A DNA stretch of 64,000 bases, taken from positions 124,001 through 188,000 of the forward strand of contig NZ_BMNE01000003.1 of assembly GCF_014646295.1 (NCBI RefSeq). The letters run 5' to 3'. Shown one piece after another: positions 8,172 to 15,637 of this stretch. How positions within the stretch are numbered: the stretch's first letter is position 1; each line of letters begins with the position of its first letter. Origin of the DNA: Nocardia rhizosphaerihabitans. Lineage in GTDB: Bacteria > Actinomycetota > Actinomycetes > Mycobacteriales > Mycobacteriaceae. The position numbers were made by a program, and so were the translations under genes. The notes beneath the pieces were generated by a model that searched no databases, was not told the origin of the DNA, and worked only from the letters and a program-made list of their open reading frames with translations.

Positions 8172-9224
8172 ATGGTTGTTCGGCACGCTGAAGTCATCGG
8201 CGGCGGTATCGGCGGGCTCACCGCCGCCGCGGCGCTCGCGCGGCAGGGCTGGCGTGTGCGAGTACACGAACGTCAATCCGAGATCCGCGCGGTCGGCGCC
8301 GGAATCTATGTCTGGGACAACGGTTTGTCCGCGCTGGCGGAGATCGGCGCGTACGCGGCGGCGACTCGGGGCGCACACATCGGCCCGGCGATCGAGGCAC
8401 GATCGCGGCACGGAAGGCCGCTCTACCGGATCGACATCAACGGCGACGGTCAGCCGCGCTGCTACACCCTGCTGCGGAACCAGCTGGTCGCGGCGCTGGC
8501 GCAGGCCGCTCTCGCGGCCGGAGCCGAACTCGTCACCGATTCCACCGCGGTCGACGTGACCCCCGACGGCCAGGTGGACTTCACGAACGGCCGCTGCGCC
8601 ACCGCTGATCTGATCGTCGTCGCCAACGGAGTCCACCCCCCGTTCCGCGATCGGCTCGGGCTCACCGCGCGGCGGGTCCGGATGCGCGAGGGGGCGGCGC
8701 GGCTGATGGTGCCCTCCGCGCCGGACCACCTCCCGCCCACGGACAGCGCCAAGCATCTCGAACACTTCCAGGGACGCCGCCGACTGTTGTACACGCCGTG
8801 CACGCCGGAGTCCCTCTACCTCGCCGTGGTCGCCGACAGCGATGACGCCGCGACCCGCGGCGACGTCGTCGACATCGATTCCTGGGTGCGCAGCTTCCCA
8901 TACCTACCACGCCGTCGACCGGATGTATTCGAAGTTCGACCAGGGAATTCGGAGATCAGGCGTCGCGCGCAACACCGGCTCAAGGTCGAGCAGCGTCCGG
9001 GAATCGAACGGGCCCAGCGCACCTCGTATCGGATGCGCTTGCTCAACAGCGTCCCGGACCTCGCGCGTGACCCTCTGCTGACGCTGGCGGGCCGACTGCC
9101 CGGGCTGACCAGCTCGCAGCTGGCCGCCACACGGCTGCGACCGACGACCGGCGACGGCGCAGACGCGCGCAGCGATCCCCACAGTGTCCGCGGTGCCGCG
9201 GATCGGAGAAGGAGAACAGGATGA
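8172..9224 (+). CDS. aqdB: FAD-dependent monooxygenase, AqdB-like, with internal deletion
   Basis: A 350-residue flavoprotein of the salicylate-hydroxylase group. The N-terminal GxGxxG is present (VIGGGIGGLTAAAALARQGW), as are ERQSEIRAVGAGIYVWDNG and the DG-type motif (ADLIVVANGVH, with Asn for the usual Asp). The second FAD motif, GDAAH-x-PxxGQG, expected near residue 290, is missing in all three frames: after WVRSFPYL (to about 8910) the sequence passes quickly to the C-terminal helix EQRPGIERAQRTSYRM. About 50-70 residues appear deleted, so the protein probably cannot hold FAD normally. Its relatives hydroxylate 2-alkyl-4-quinolone to PQS. Overlaps aqdC by ATGA. Confidence 0.72.
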   Translation: MVVRHAEVIGGGIGGLTAAAALARQGWRVRVHERQSEIRAVGAGIYVWDNGLSALAEIGAYAAATRGAHIGPAIEARSRHGRPLYRIDINGDGQPRCYTLLRNQLVAALAQAALAAGAELVTDSTAVDVTPDGQVDFTNGRCATADLIVVANGVHPPFRDRLGLTARRVRMREGAARLMVPSAPDHLPPTDSAKHLEHFQGRRRLLYTPCTPESLYLAVVADSDDAATRGDVVDIDSWVRSFPYLPRRRPDVFEVRPGNSEIRRRAQHRLKVEQRPGIERAQRTSYRMRLLNSVPDLARDPLLTLAGRLPGLTSSQLAATRLRPTTGDGADARSDPHSVRGAADRRRRTG

Positions 9225-10036
9225 TCAACACGATGAACATCGACGGCGTCGACATCGCCTTCGACGACCAGGGATACGCCCCCGACGCCCCGGCGATCGT
9301 CCTGCTCAACGGGTGGGCGCACGATCTGCGGGCCTGGAACCCGCTCCTACCGCATCTGCGTGAGCGGCACCGGGTCATCCGGGTGTGCTGGCGCGGACAC
9401 GGACCGGACCGGACTCCGGTCGGCGAATTCGGTGTGGCCGAACAGGTTTCCGACACCATCGGCCTGCTCGACGCCCTCGAAGTGGAGTCGTTCGTTCCGC
9501 TCTCGCACGCCCACGGCGGGTGGGTGGGCTTGGAGGTGGCCGACCGGCTCGGAGTCGACCGGGTTCCGGCCGTGCTGCTGCTCGATCTCATCATGACGCC
9601 CCCGCCGCCGGAATTCGCCGCGGGCGTCGCCGCCCTGCAGGACCCGGCGACCTGGAAAGCGGCCCGCGACGGCCTCCTGCGTTCGTGGCTCGACGGCAGC
9701 ACCCATCCGGCCGTGCTGAACCATGTTCGGTTCGAAGCAGGCGGGCACGGCTACGACATGTGGGCACGCTCGGGTCGGGAGGTCGAAAAGGCTTACCACA
9801 CTTGGGGTTCGCCGATGCGGCGGATGGAGCTGATGAGCGGGACACGTCCGATCCGGCATGTGTTCTCGCACCCGAAGACCGACGCCTACGACGCGCTGCA
9901 CGCCGAGTTCGCCGCTCGCCACCCGTGGTTCAGCTATCGCCGGCTGCCCGGGGAAACTCATTTCCCCGGCCTCGAACTGCCGGAACACGTTGCCGCGGAG
10001 CTGTTCGAGTTCCTCGGATCGACCGTGCGGGGCTGA
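9221..10036 (+). CDS. aqdC: Cofactor-independent 3-hydroxy-4-quinolone 2,4-dioxygenase (HOD/AqdC family)
   Basis: A 271-residue alpha/beta-hydrolase-fold dioxygenase. It follows Arthrobacter HOD closely: LLNGWAHDLRAWNPL, RVCWRGHG, PLSHAHGGWVGLEV, GYDMWARSGREVEKAY, TRPIRHVFSHP and HPWFSYRRLPGETHFPG. Ser95 and His96 occupy the nucleophile elbow, and Asp122 (LLLDLIM) and His247 (ETHFPG) form the catalytic dyad. These enzymes open the pyridone ring of 3-hydroxy-4(1H)-quinolones with O2 and release CO; AqdC members act on PQS and yield N-octanoylanthranilate. The start overlaps the aqdB stop (ATGA), so it is translationally coupled. Confidence 0.92.
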   Translation: MINTMNIDGVDIAFDDQGYAPDAPAIVLLNGWAHDLRAWNPLLPHLRERHRVIRVCWRGHGPDRTPVGEFGVAEQVSDTIGLLDALEVESFVPLSHAHGGWVGLEVADRLGVDRVPAVLLLDLIMTPPPPEFAAGVAALQDPATWKAARDGLLRSWLDGSTHPAVLNHVRFEAGGHGYDMWARSGREVEKAYHTWGSPMRRMELMSGTRPIRHVFSHPKTDAYDALHAEFAARHPWFSYRRLPGETHFPGLELPEHVAAELFEFLGSTVRG

Positions 10037-10051
10037 GTGCCGCACTGCGAC

Positions 10052-10084
10052 GATGCCGGGCGGAGTTATCCCTCGCCCGGCATC
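10052..10084 (+). terminator. Hairpin terminator after aqdC
   Basis: Perfect 11-bp stem GATGCCGGGCG / CGCCCGGCATC around an 11-nt loop, 15 nt after the aqdC stop codon. There is no long T-run, as is common in high-GC actinobacteria. Confidence 0.75.
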
Positions 10085-10096
10085 ACCGTGTCATGG

Positions 10097-10588
10097 CTAC
10101 GCCTGGTTCCTTCGTCCTGTGGTCACCAGGAACGCGGTGGCCGTACCGATGACGGTCAGTGCCGCGATGCCGAGAATCAGCCACCGTGCCGACGCCACCG
10201 GGTCCGAACCGCCGGCCGCGAGGAAGTTGCCCGCGATCGCGGAGGTGAGCGTAAGAGTGAACCTCATCCCCAGCCGCTCGATGGTGAAGGCAACCTTGTC
10301 GAGCCGGTCGAGCGCGCTCTGCAGCTTGTACGGCTTCAGACTGCGCACAAGATTGTCGGCTTCGGCGTTGTAGGCACGCAACATCAGTTTGGAGTACTCC
10401 CTGATCGCCTTGCGGCCTTCGGTCAGCGAACCGTTGACGTGCCAGGACAACGACGCCTCGATCGCGCCACCATCGCGCCGCGCCATCGCTTTGATCTCAC
10501 CCTGCAACACGGTCAGTGCCTCCCGGTAGGCGACCGCGTCGGTAAGAGGATGGCGGTAGGTATAGATCCCGAGTTGCGGTGCTGGCTT
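10097..10588 (-). pseudogene. DUF4041-type protein fragment
   Basis: The minus frame reads LGIYTYRHPLTDAVAY, then IKAMARRDGGAIEASLSWHV, GRKAIREYSKLMLRAYNAEA and DNLVRSLKPYKLQSALDRL, which is the DUF4041 helical region of larger coiled-coil/GIY-YIG proteins. A stop at 10589-10591 cuts the frame upstream, so the N-terminal half is gone. After LERLGMR-like sequence it continues into a stretch with two possible membrane helices (WLILGIAALTVIGTATAFLV), unlike the family, so the C-terminus may be chimeric. Confidence 0.6.
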
Positions 10589-10706
10589 TCACCGACAGCG
10601 ACATAGAAGTCAAGACCGTTCCAGGGAGGCTGCTTCTTCGCACCGGCCCCACCAATGGCAGGATCGAGATCAGGATTGCTCAGCCACGACCGAGCCAGAT
10701 ACTCCT

Positions 10707-10847
10707 ATGTTCGGCACCATCTTGGCCGCACTGCGCACCGATCCGAGTATCGAGCTCACGCAGAGGGCGATCGATGCCGCGCTCGCGGATCCGCAAGCCG
10801 TGGCCTACCTCGGTTCCTTGTCCACCATGTCGAGGACGACAGAGTGA
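10707..10847 (+). CDS. Short ORF of unknown function
   Basis: Codes for 46 residues (MFGTILAALRTDPSIELTQR, then DAALADPQAVAYLGSLS). It reads like protein, ends 6 nt before the SDR remnant start and has no strong ribosome site. It may be part of the same decayed unit. Not recognised. Confidence 0.3.
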   Translation: MFGTILAALRTDPSIELTQRAIDAALADPQAVAYLGSLSTMSRTTE

Positions 10848-10853
10848 TCTCTG

Positions 10854-11133
10854 ATGTCTGAAGTTCTACCCACCGGTCCCTCGCGGATCGTCGAGACACC
10901 GTTCGCGCGAGCGATCGCCTGGGGCATCGGACCCCGAGGCTTACGCAGCCAGGCCGCTCTGCGCCGCGAAGTCGAGGGCAAAGTGGTCGTGATCACCGGG
11001 GCTTCGTTCGGGGTGGGGGAGGTAACCGCGCGCTGGTTCGCGCGGCGGGGGCCGGGTGGTGATCGCCGCGCGGTCGATGGATCGGCTGCTCGAGGTGGCA
11101 GAGAAGATCAACGCCGCAGGCGCCGGAATTCGG
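10854..11133 (+). pseudogene. Short-chain dehydrogenase (SDR) 5' remnant
   Basis: From ATG 10854 the frame shows an SDR N-terminus: EGKVVVITGASFGVGEVTAR, with the TGxxxGxG cofactor motif at about residues 47-54. A frame change near 11050 moves the next part (VIAARSMDRLLEVAEKINAA) to another frame, and the homology stops at about 11133, where the 3' end of the convergent HxlR gene begins. No catalytic YxxxK is left. Truncated and frameshifted. Confidence 0.75.
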
Positions 11134-12040
11134 TGTCGGTGCGATGCAACTCGGCATTGCATGCATTGCAGGTGTATCGGGGTTCGAGTAGATGGTCGCC
11201 AGCGTTGTGCACAATGGTCAGGCCGGACCGTCCGTATTCGGACAGGTGCCGCGCAGCCCACGAGTTCAGTGCCGCGAAGACCGGGAAGAAGTCGAGGCTC
11301 TTGGGTGTGGTGCGGTACTCCTGCCGCCGGGCGCCGTCGACAATCGGTGTGCGGATCAGCATTCCCTGGTCGACGAAGTACGCGAGGCGGTCGGTCAGGG
11401 TTACCGGCGAGATCGATCCGAGCCGATCTTGGAAGTCCCCGAAGCGGCGGTTGCCCTCGAGTGCGGCGGCCAGCAGGAAGGTTGACCACCGATCGGCGAG
11501 CACGCTACAGGAGTCCAGCGCTGCCGCGTCGCTTCTCGCCGTGCGCCGGGAGCGGCGGTCCGCGACGTCGATGAGGAGCGGCGCGTCGACATCGGTCCGT
11601 ACGTCGCGCGCGGTGACCCCGATCGCCTGACAATCACCGCAGCCGAACACCGGGGTGATGACGTGCCCGCAGATGCGGTGGCGAAGGAGGGTGGTCGGTC
11701 GGTCGGGTGTCCAGCAACGGTCCCAATTCCACAGTGCGACGAAGGCCGGCCACAGATCGCAGCCGAGATCGGTAAGGCGGTACTCGTTGCGCGGCGGCGA
11801 GGTCGAATACGGCTGCGCGTCGAGGATCCTGTCGTCGACCAGTCGACCCAAACGGTGCGACAGAACGGCGTCGGAGATCCCCAACCTGTCGCGCAGTTGT
11901 GCGAAACGCACGGTGTCGTCGAAAACGGCCCGCACAATCTGCAGGTTCCATTTGTCGCCCATGATGAGCAGGGCGTGCCCCAGCGCGGACGACGCCGGAG
12001 GGATCGGTGGCGCAGCGGCTCGGGGCCGGACTGTGGGCAT
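11108..12040 (-). CDS. Double-domain HxlR-family transcriptional regulator
   Basis: A 310-residue protein with two HxlR winged-helix units. The first (about 20-100) has LIMGDKWNLQIVRAVFDDTV and LGRLVDDRILDAQPYS, followed by a Cys pair (FGCGDCQ). The second (about 170-260) has SVLADRWSTFLLAAALEG and GSISPVTLTDRLAYFVDQG, and ends in a second Cys pair (YTCNACNAEL). Such tandem HxlR proteins are frequent in Nocardia and Rhodococcus beside CoA-dependent catabolic genes. It is divergent from the thiolase at 12296 and similar in layout to the regulator at 20449, so the two may control one pathway. Confidence 0.85.
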   Translation of the reverse strand: MPTVRPRAAAPPIPPASSALGHALLIMGDKWNLQIVRAVFDDTVRFAQLRDRLGISDAVLSHRLGRLVDDRILDAQPYSTSPPRNEYRLTDLGCDLWPAFVALWNWDRCWTPDRPTTLLRHRICGHVITPVFGCGDCQAIGVTARDVRTDVDAPLLIDVADRRSRRTARSDAAALDSCSVLADRWSTFLLAAALEGNRRFGDFQDRLGSISPVTLTDRLAYFVDQGMLIRTPIVDGARRQEYRTTPKSLDFFPVFAALNSWAARHLSEYGRSGLTIVHNAGDHLLEPRYTCNACNAELHRTDTEFRRLRR

Positions 12041-12230
12041 GCGTCCATCATCGCAAACGGGGTCGGGCCGGGACTGCCACAGTGCGGCGCATAGTGCGCA
12101 GATTGTGACTATTTATAGAGTAGTGAATTCAACATCATACGCTCCGCGTGATGGGGTTGTCGTTGAGTTACTGCCGCAACTACTCGCCACTCTGCATGAA
12201 CCCTTGACCGGACTCCAGTATTGCAGAGTG

Positions 12231-12246
12231 ACTTTTAATATTGTAG
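12231..12246. promoter_or_regulatory. Possible HxlR site upstream of the SCPx-type thiolase
   Basis: ACTTTTAATATTGTAG agrees with the core ACTTCAATAACTGTAG of the site at 22693-22710 at 11 of 16 positions and lies 50 nt before the thiolase start. The AT-rich stretch from about 12100 to 12250 stands out from the GC-rich surroundings and should hold both divergent promoters. Confidence 0.35.
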
Positions 12247-12295
12247 TAATGATGGGGTCGCCGTGAGCTTGAAGTGCGACAACAAGGAGGAACAC

Positions 12296-13543
12296 ATGAC
12301 ACACCCCGTGTACGTTCTCGGCGGCGCCCAAACCGACTTCGCCAGGAACTGGTCGAAGGAAGGGCTCGGCCTGGTCGACATGTTCGCCGAGACCGTGCCT
12401 GCCGCCCTGGCCGACGCACGAGTCGACGACCGCGAGGTCGGCGTCATCCACGTGAGCAACCTGGCCGGCGAACTCTTCGCCGGCCAGTCCCAGCTCGGCG
12501 GCATGGTAATCGCGGCGGTGCCAGGACTCGACGGACTGCCGAGCACGCGGCACGAAGCGGCGTGCGCCTCGGGCAGCACCGCCGTCCTCGCCGCGTGCGC
12601 GGAGATCGAGTCGGGCCGATACGACGTCGCGCTGGTCGTCGGGGTCGAGCTGATGCGCAACGTGTCCGCGCAGACGGCCGCCGAATACCTGGGGACCGCG
12701 GCGTGGGCGGGGCGGGAGGCGCTGGAGGTGAAGTATCCGTGGCCCGCGCTCTTCGCCGACATCGCGGTGGAGTACGAGCGGCGCTACGGTCTCGACCACG
12801 CGCATCTCGGCCGTTTCGCCGAGATCGCGTTTGGCAACGGGTCCCGCAATGGGCTCGCGCAGACCCGGGACTGGGACTTCCCCGCGGGATCCTTCGACGA
12901 GAACGACGAGGTGAACCCCATCGTCGAGGGAATGCTCCGCAAAACCGACTGCGGCCGCATCACCGACGGCGCCGCCGCCGTGGTGCTGGCCGGGCCGAAG
13001 TTCGCGCGGGCGTGGGCACAGCGGACCGGAGCGGACCTGGACCAGGAAGCGACGATCGCCGGATTCGGCCACCGTACCGCGACTCTGCTGCTCGCGGACA
13101 AACTCGCCCAGAGCGCCGAGCAGGACTATCTCTTCCCGCACCTGCGCGGAGCCGTCGAGGACGCCTACCGGCGCGCGGGGATCTCGGGGGTCGCGGATCT
13201 GGATGTCGCCGAGATCCACGACTGCTTCACCATCAACGGGCTGGTCACCCTCGAGCACATCGGGCTGGCCGCCCCCGGCAAGGGCGGCGAGGCGGTGATG
13301 GACGGCTCGATCGAACTCGGCGGGCGGCTGCCGGTGAACCCCAGCGGTGGGCTGATGTCGCACGGGCACCCGGTGGGCGCCACCGGCGTCCGCATGGTGC
13401 TCGACGCGGCTCGCCAGGTCACCGGCCGGGCGGGGGATCATCAGGTCGACAACGCCCGGCGTGCCCTCACCGTCAACATCGGTGGATCGTTCACGACCGC
13501 GGTGTCCACGGTCGTCACCCGGGGCACCCGGACGCCCGCTTGA
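12296..13543 (+). CDS. SCPx-type thiolase (acetyl-CoA acetyltransferase family)
   Basis: A 415-residue thiolase of the SCP2/SCPx type. The nucleophile is the cysteine in RHEAACASGSTAVLAACAEI; the histidine motifs HDCFTINGL and SHGHPVGATG are present. Members cleave 3-ketoacyl-CoA chains, often of branched or steroid-like acids. ATG 12296 follows AAGGAGGAA by 5 nt; the longer frame to 12263 has no ribosome site. It stands alone on the plus strand, divergent from the first HxlR gene and convergent with the oxygenase operon. A strong hairpin follows. Confidence 0.88.
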   Translation: MTHPVYVLGGAQTDFARNWSKEGLGLVDMFAETVPAALADARVDDREVGVIHVSNLAGELFAGQSQLGGMVIAAVPGLDGLPSTRHEAACASGSTAVLAACAEIESGRYDVALVVGVELMRNVSAQTAAEYLGTAAWAGREALEVKYPWPALFADIAVEYERRYGLDHAHLGRFAEIAFGNGSRNGLAQTRDWDFPAGSFDENDEVNPIVEGMLRKTDCGRITDGAAAVVLAGPKFARAWAQRTGADLDQEATIAGFGHRTATLLLADKLAQSAEQDYLFPHLRGAVEDAYRRAGISGVADLDVAEIHDCFTINGLVTLEHIGLAAPGKGGEAVMDGSIELGGRLPVNPSGGLMSHGHPVGATGVRMVLDAARQVTGRAGDHQVDNARRALTVNIGGSFTTAVSTVVTRGTRTPA

Positions 13544-13554
13544 TCGCAAACGAC

Positions 13555-13605
13555 GAAAGTCTCCTGGGCGGAGCGGGTTTCGCCCACCTCGCCCAGGAGA
13601 CTTTC
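13555..13605. terminator. Bidirectional terminator between convergent genes
   Basis: A perfect 16-bp stem (GAAAGTCTCCTGGGCG with its reverse complement at 13590-13605) around a 19-nt loop, 12 nt after the thiolase stop and 44 nt before the end of the carotenoid-oxygenase gene on the other strand. Confidence 0.85.
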
Positions 13606-13648
13606 GGATCGCCCTCGGCCCGCCGATGCGGACCGAGGGCTCTGACCA

Positions 13649-15127
13649 CTACCCGCGGGCCTCGGCCAGCTGATCGGCGCGCACCCAGGTTGCATGGAAG
13701 CCGGAGGGAACCCGGCGCGGCAACAGCACCCGCGCGATCGGTCCCGCCGCGACATCCTCGGCGTCGAAGATATTGATCTCGCCCCGGTCCTCGGCCTCGT
13801 CGTTGACGAAACAGACCAGGTAGCCGTCGGTCTCGCCCGTCGATCCGTCGCGCGGCGCGAACGGCGCCTCCGAACCCCAACGCCCGGAACCGAATTTGTG
13901 CTCTTCCTTGGCGCCCGTCTGCGAATCGAAGCGCACGAGTCCGTCGAACAACAGGGTCGGTTCGTTGCCGAGGCTCATGCTGTACGAGTACCGGTGCGAG
14001 CGGCCCATGACCCGCGAATCCACACTGGGGAACTCGATATTGGCGTTGTCGAGCTCGGCCTCGATGGTGGCGCCTGTGCGCAGGTTGAAGCGGTATCGGT
14101 AGAGCTGCGCGTCGAGTCGCATGTACGCGAGCATGTTCGACAGCGGCGACGCGAACGTCGTCTGGTGCTGCGGGTTCTTCACCCGGCACACATCCATGAT
14201 GATCTCCTCGCCCACTTCCCACGCGTTGACGACGTGGTAGATGTAGCAGGGCTTCACCTCGAACCAGCGCACCTCGCTGCCCTGTCCGTGCCGGGGAATG
14301 ACGGCGAATCGAGCGGGCAGCTCCTGGTCGTAGAAGATCCGGTACTTGCCCGCACGGCGTGCGTCGTGGTCCTGCACCAGCGGCAGGTCCATGAGGATCG
14401 AGTAGTTGTCGGTGATCCCGATGTCGTGCGGCAGTCGCGGACCCGGCAGGTCGATCTGGGTCAGGTGCGTCTGGCGACCATCGACGCCGATGATGCCGTA
14501 GCGCAGGAAGTCCTGGTCGGGGCCGTAGTCGAACCAGATCAGCTCGCCGGTGGCCTCGTCGACCTTCGGGTGCGCCATCATGTCACCCACGAGGGTGCCC
14601 AGGAAGTCCTGCGCGCCGAGGGTTTCCAGCGACAACGGGTCGACGGCGTAGGGCGTTCCGCAGAGGTACCAGGTCGCCAGGACCTGGCCACGGTGATAGA
14701 TGACGTCGGTGTTGGCAGAATCCTTGATCCCGAGACCGTGTCCGTTGCCCCACGGATTGTCCTGGGGGTTCTCCATGAGACCGGTCCACAGGGCGCGGCC
14801 CGCCTCGGACTCCTCGTGGAAGGCTTTGGTCCGGACATACCGATTGCGGTACCGCACCTTTCCGTTCTCGAAGTGCGCGGCGTGAATCATGCCGTCGCCG
14901 TCGAACATGTGATATCGGCCCGGCGCCTCGAACTGCCGGTTCGGGCCGTTGCGGAGATACACGCCGTTGAGGTCGGCGGGAATTTCCCCGATGACGGTGA
15001 GATCGTCGAGGGTGAGTTCGTCGTGGACGGGCGCGAATACGCCGAGGGTGTACGGATTGTCGGTGGCGTCGACCGGGCGAGCGACGGCGATGGGGTCGCC
15101 GTTCGCCCGGGGCTGGGTGGAAGTCAT
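13649..15127 (-). CDS. Carotenoid oxygenase family protein (carotenoid/lignostilbene cleavage)
   Basis: A 492-residue seven-bladed propeller oxygenase. The four iron-binding histidines lie in DMMAHPKVDE, RLPHDIG, YHVVNAWE and GFHATWV; DLNGVYLRNGPN and RYHMFDGDGMIH mark the N-terminal strands. The family cleaves a double bond of carotenoids, apocarotenoids or stilbenes with O2, giving two aldehydes. It is the last gene of an operon beginning with a PaaN-like aldehyde dehydrogenase, so its aldehyde products could be oxidised and then activated with CoA. The substrate is not deducible. Its start overlaps the thioesterase stop by ATGA. Confidence 0.88.
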   Translation of the reverse strand: MTSTQPRANGDPIAVARPVDATDNPYTLGVFAPVHDELTLDDLTVIGEIPADLNGVYLRNGPNRQFEAPGRYHMFDGDGMIHAAHFENGKVRYRNRYVRTKAFHEESEAGRALWTGLMENPQDNPWGNGHGLGIKDSANTDVIYHRGQVLATWYLCGTPYAVDPLSLETLGAQDFLGTLVGDMMAHPKVDEATGELIWFDYGPDQDFLRYGIIGVDGRQTHLTQIDLPGPRLPHDIGITDNYSILMDLPLVQDHDARRAGKYRIFYDQELPARFAVIPRHGQGSEVRWFEVKPCYIYHVVNAWEVGEEIIMDVCRVKNPQHQTTFASPLSNMLAYMRLDAQLYRYRFNLRTGATIEAELDNANIEFPSVDSRVMGRSHRYSYSMSLGNEPTLLFDGLVRFDSQTGAKEEHKFGSGRWGSEAPFAPRDGSTGETDGYLVCFVNDEAEDRGEINIFDAEDVAAGPIARVLLPRRVPSGFHATWVRADQLAEARG

Positions 15128-15636
15128 GCCTGCTCCGTTTCAGTGTTGTTGTGGCGCTGTGGCGCTGTGGGGTAGAGCACCAGCTGGGTGCAGCGGAAGA
15201 GCGCGATCGCCCGTCCGGAGTCGTCGCGGACGGTGGCGTCCCACACCTGGGTGCGCCGCCCGCCGTGGACGAGCGTCGCGTCGGCGGTGACCGTCCCCGA
15301 CCGTGCGGTGCCGAGGTAGTTGGTCTTGAGTTCGAGAGTGGTGAATCCGGACGCTCCGGTGGGGAGCGCCAGCCGCGCGCCGACACCGCACACCGTGTCG
15401 GCCAAGGCGACGACGGTGGCCGCGTGCAGATATCCGTTCGGCGCCAGCAGCGCCTCGCGAACGGGCAGTTCGCCGGTGACCGCCGCGGCCGTGGCCGCCC
15501 GGACGCGCATGCCGATCAGGCCGGGAAACCGCCCGCCGAGCATCGCGTTCAGCTCCTCGACGAGGGGCCGGGCCGACCCGGTCGGCGTCTCGCGTGGACT
15601 GCCCACCGGTGCGCGGTCCTCGACCGGTGATTCCAT
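15124..15636 (-). CDS. PaaI-family hotdog thioesterase
   Basis: A 170-residue hotdog-fold thioesterase. The PaaI-type active-site region reads NGYLHAATVVALADTVCGVG, then FTTLELKTNYLGTAR and RRTQVWDATVRDDSGRAIA. The usual HGG is YLHAA here with the helix Asp in LADT. It would hydrolyse an aryl- or acyl-CoA and recycle CoA. Gap to the CoA ligase upstream is 1 nt and it overlaps the oxygenase start, so all are co-translated. Confidence 0.85.
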   Translation of the reverse strand: MESPVEDRAPVGSPRETPTGSARPLVEELNAMLGGRFPGLIGMRVRAATAAAVTGELPVREALLAPNGYLHAATVVALADTVCGVGARLALPTGASGFTTLELKTNYLGTARSGTVTADATLVHGGRRTQVWDATVRDDSGRAIALFRCTQLVLYPTAPQRHNNTETEQA

Positions 15637-15637
15637 G

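Noticed and set aside
13649..15175. Large plus-strand frame opposite the carotenoid oxygenase (and similar frames opposite the ligase, thiolase and MmpL genes)
   Set aside because: Rich in Arg, Val, Asp and Gly with no family motif and no ribosome site; they are antisense shadows of well-supported genes.
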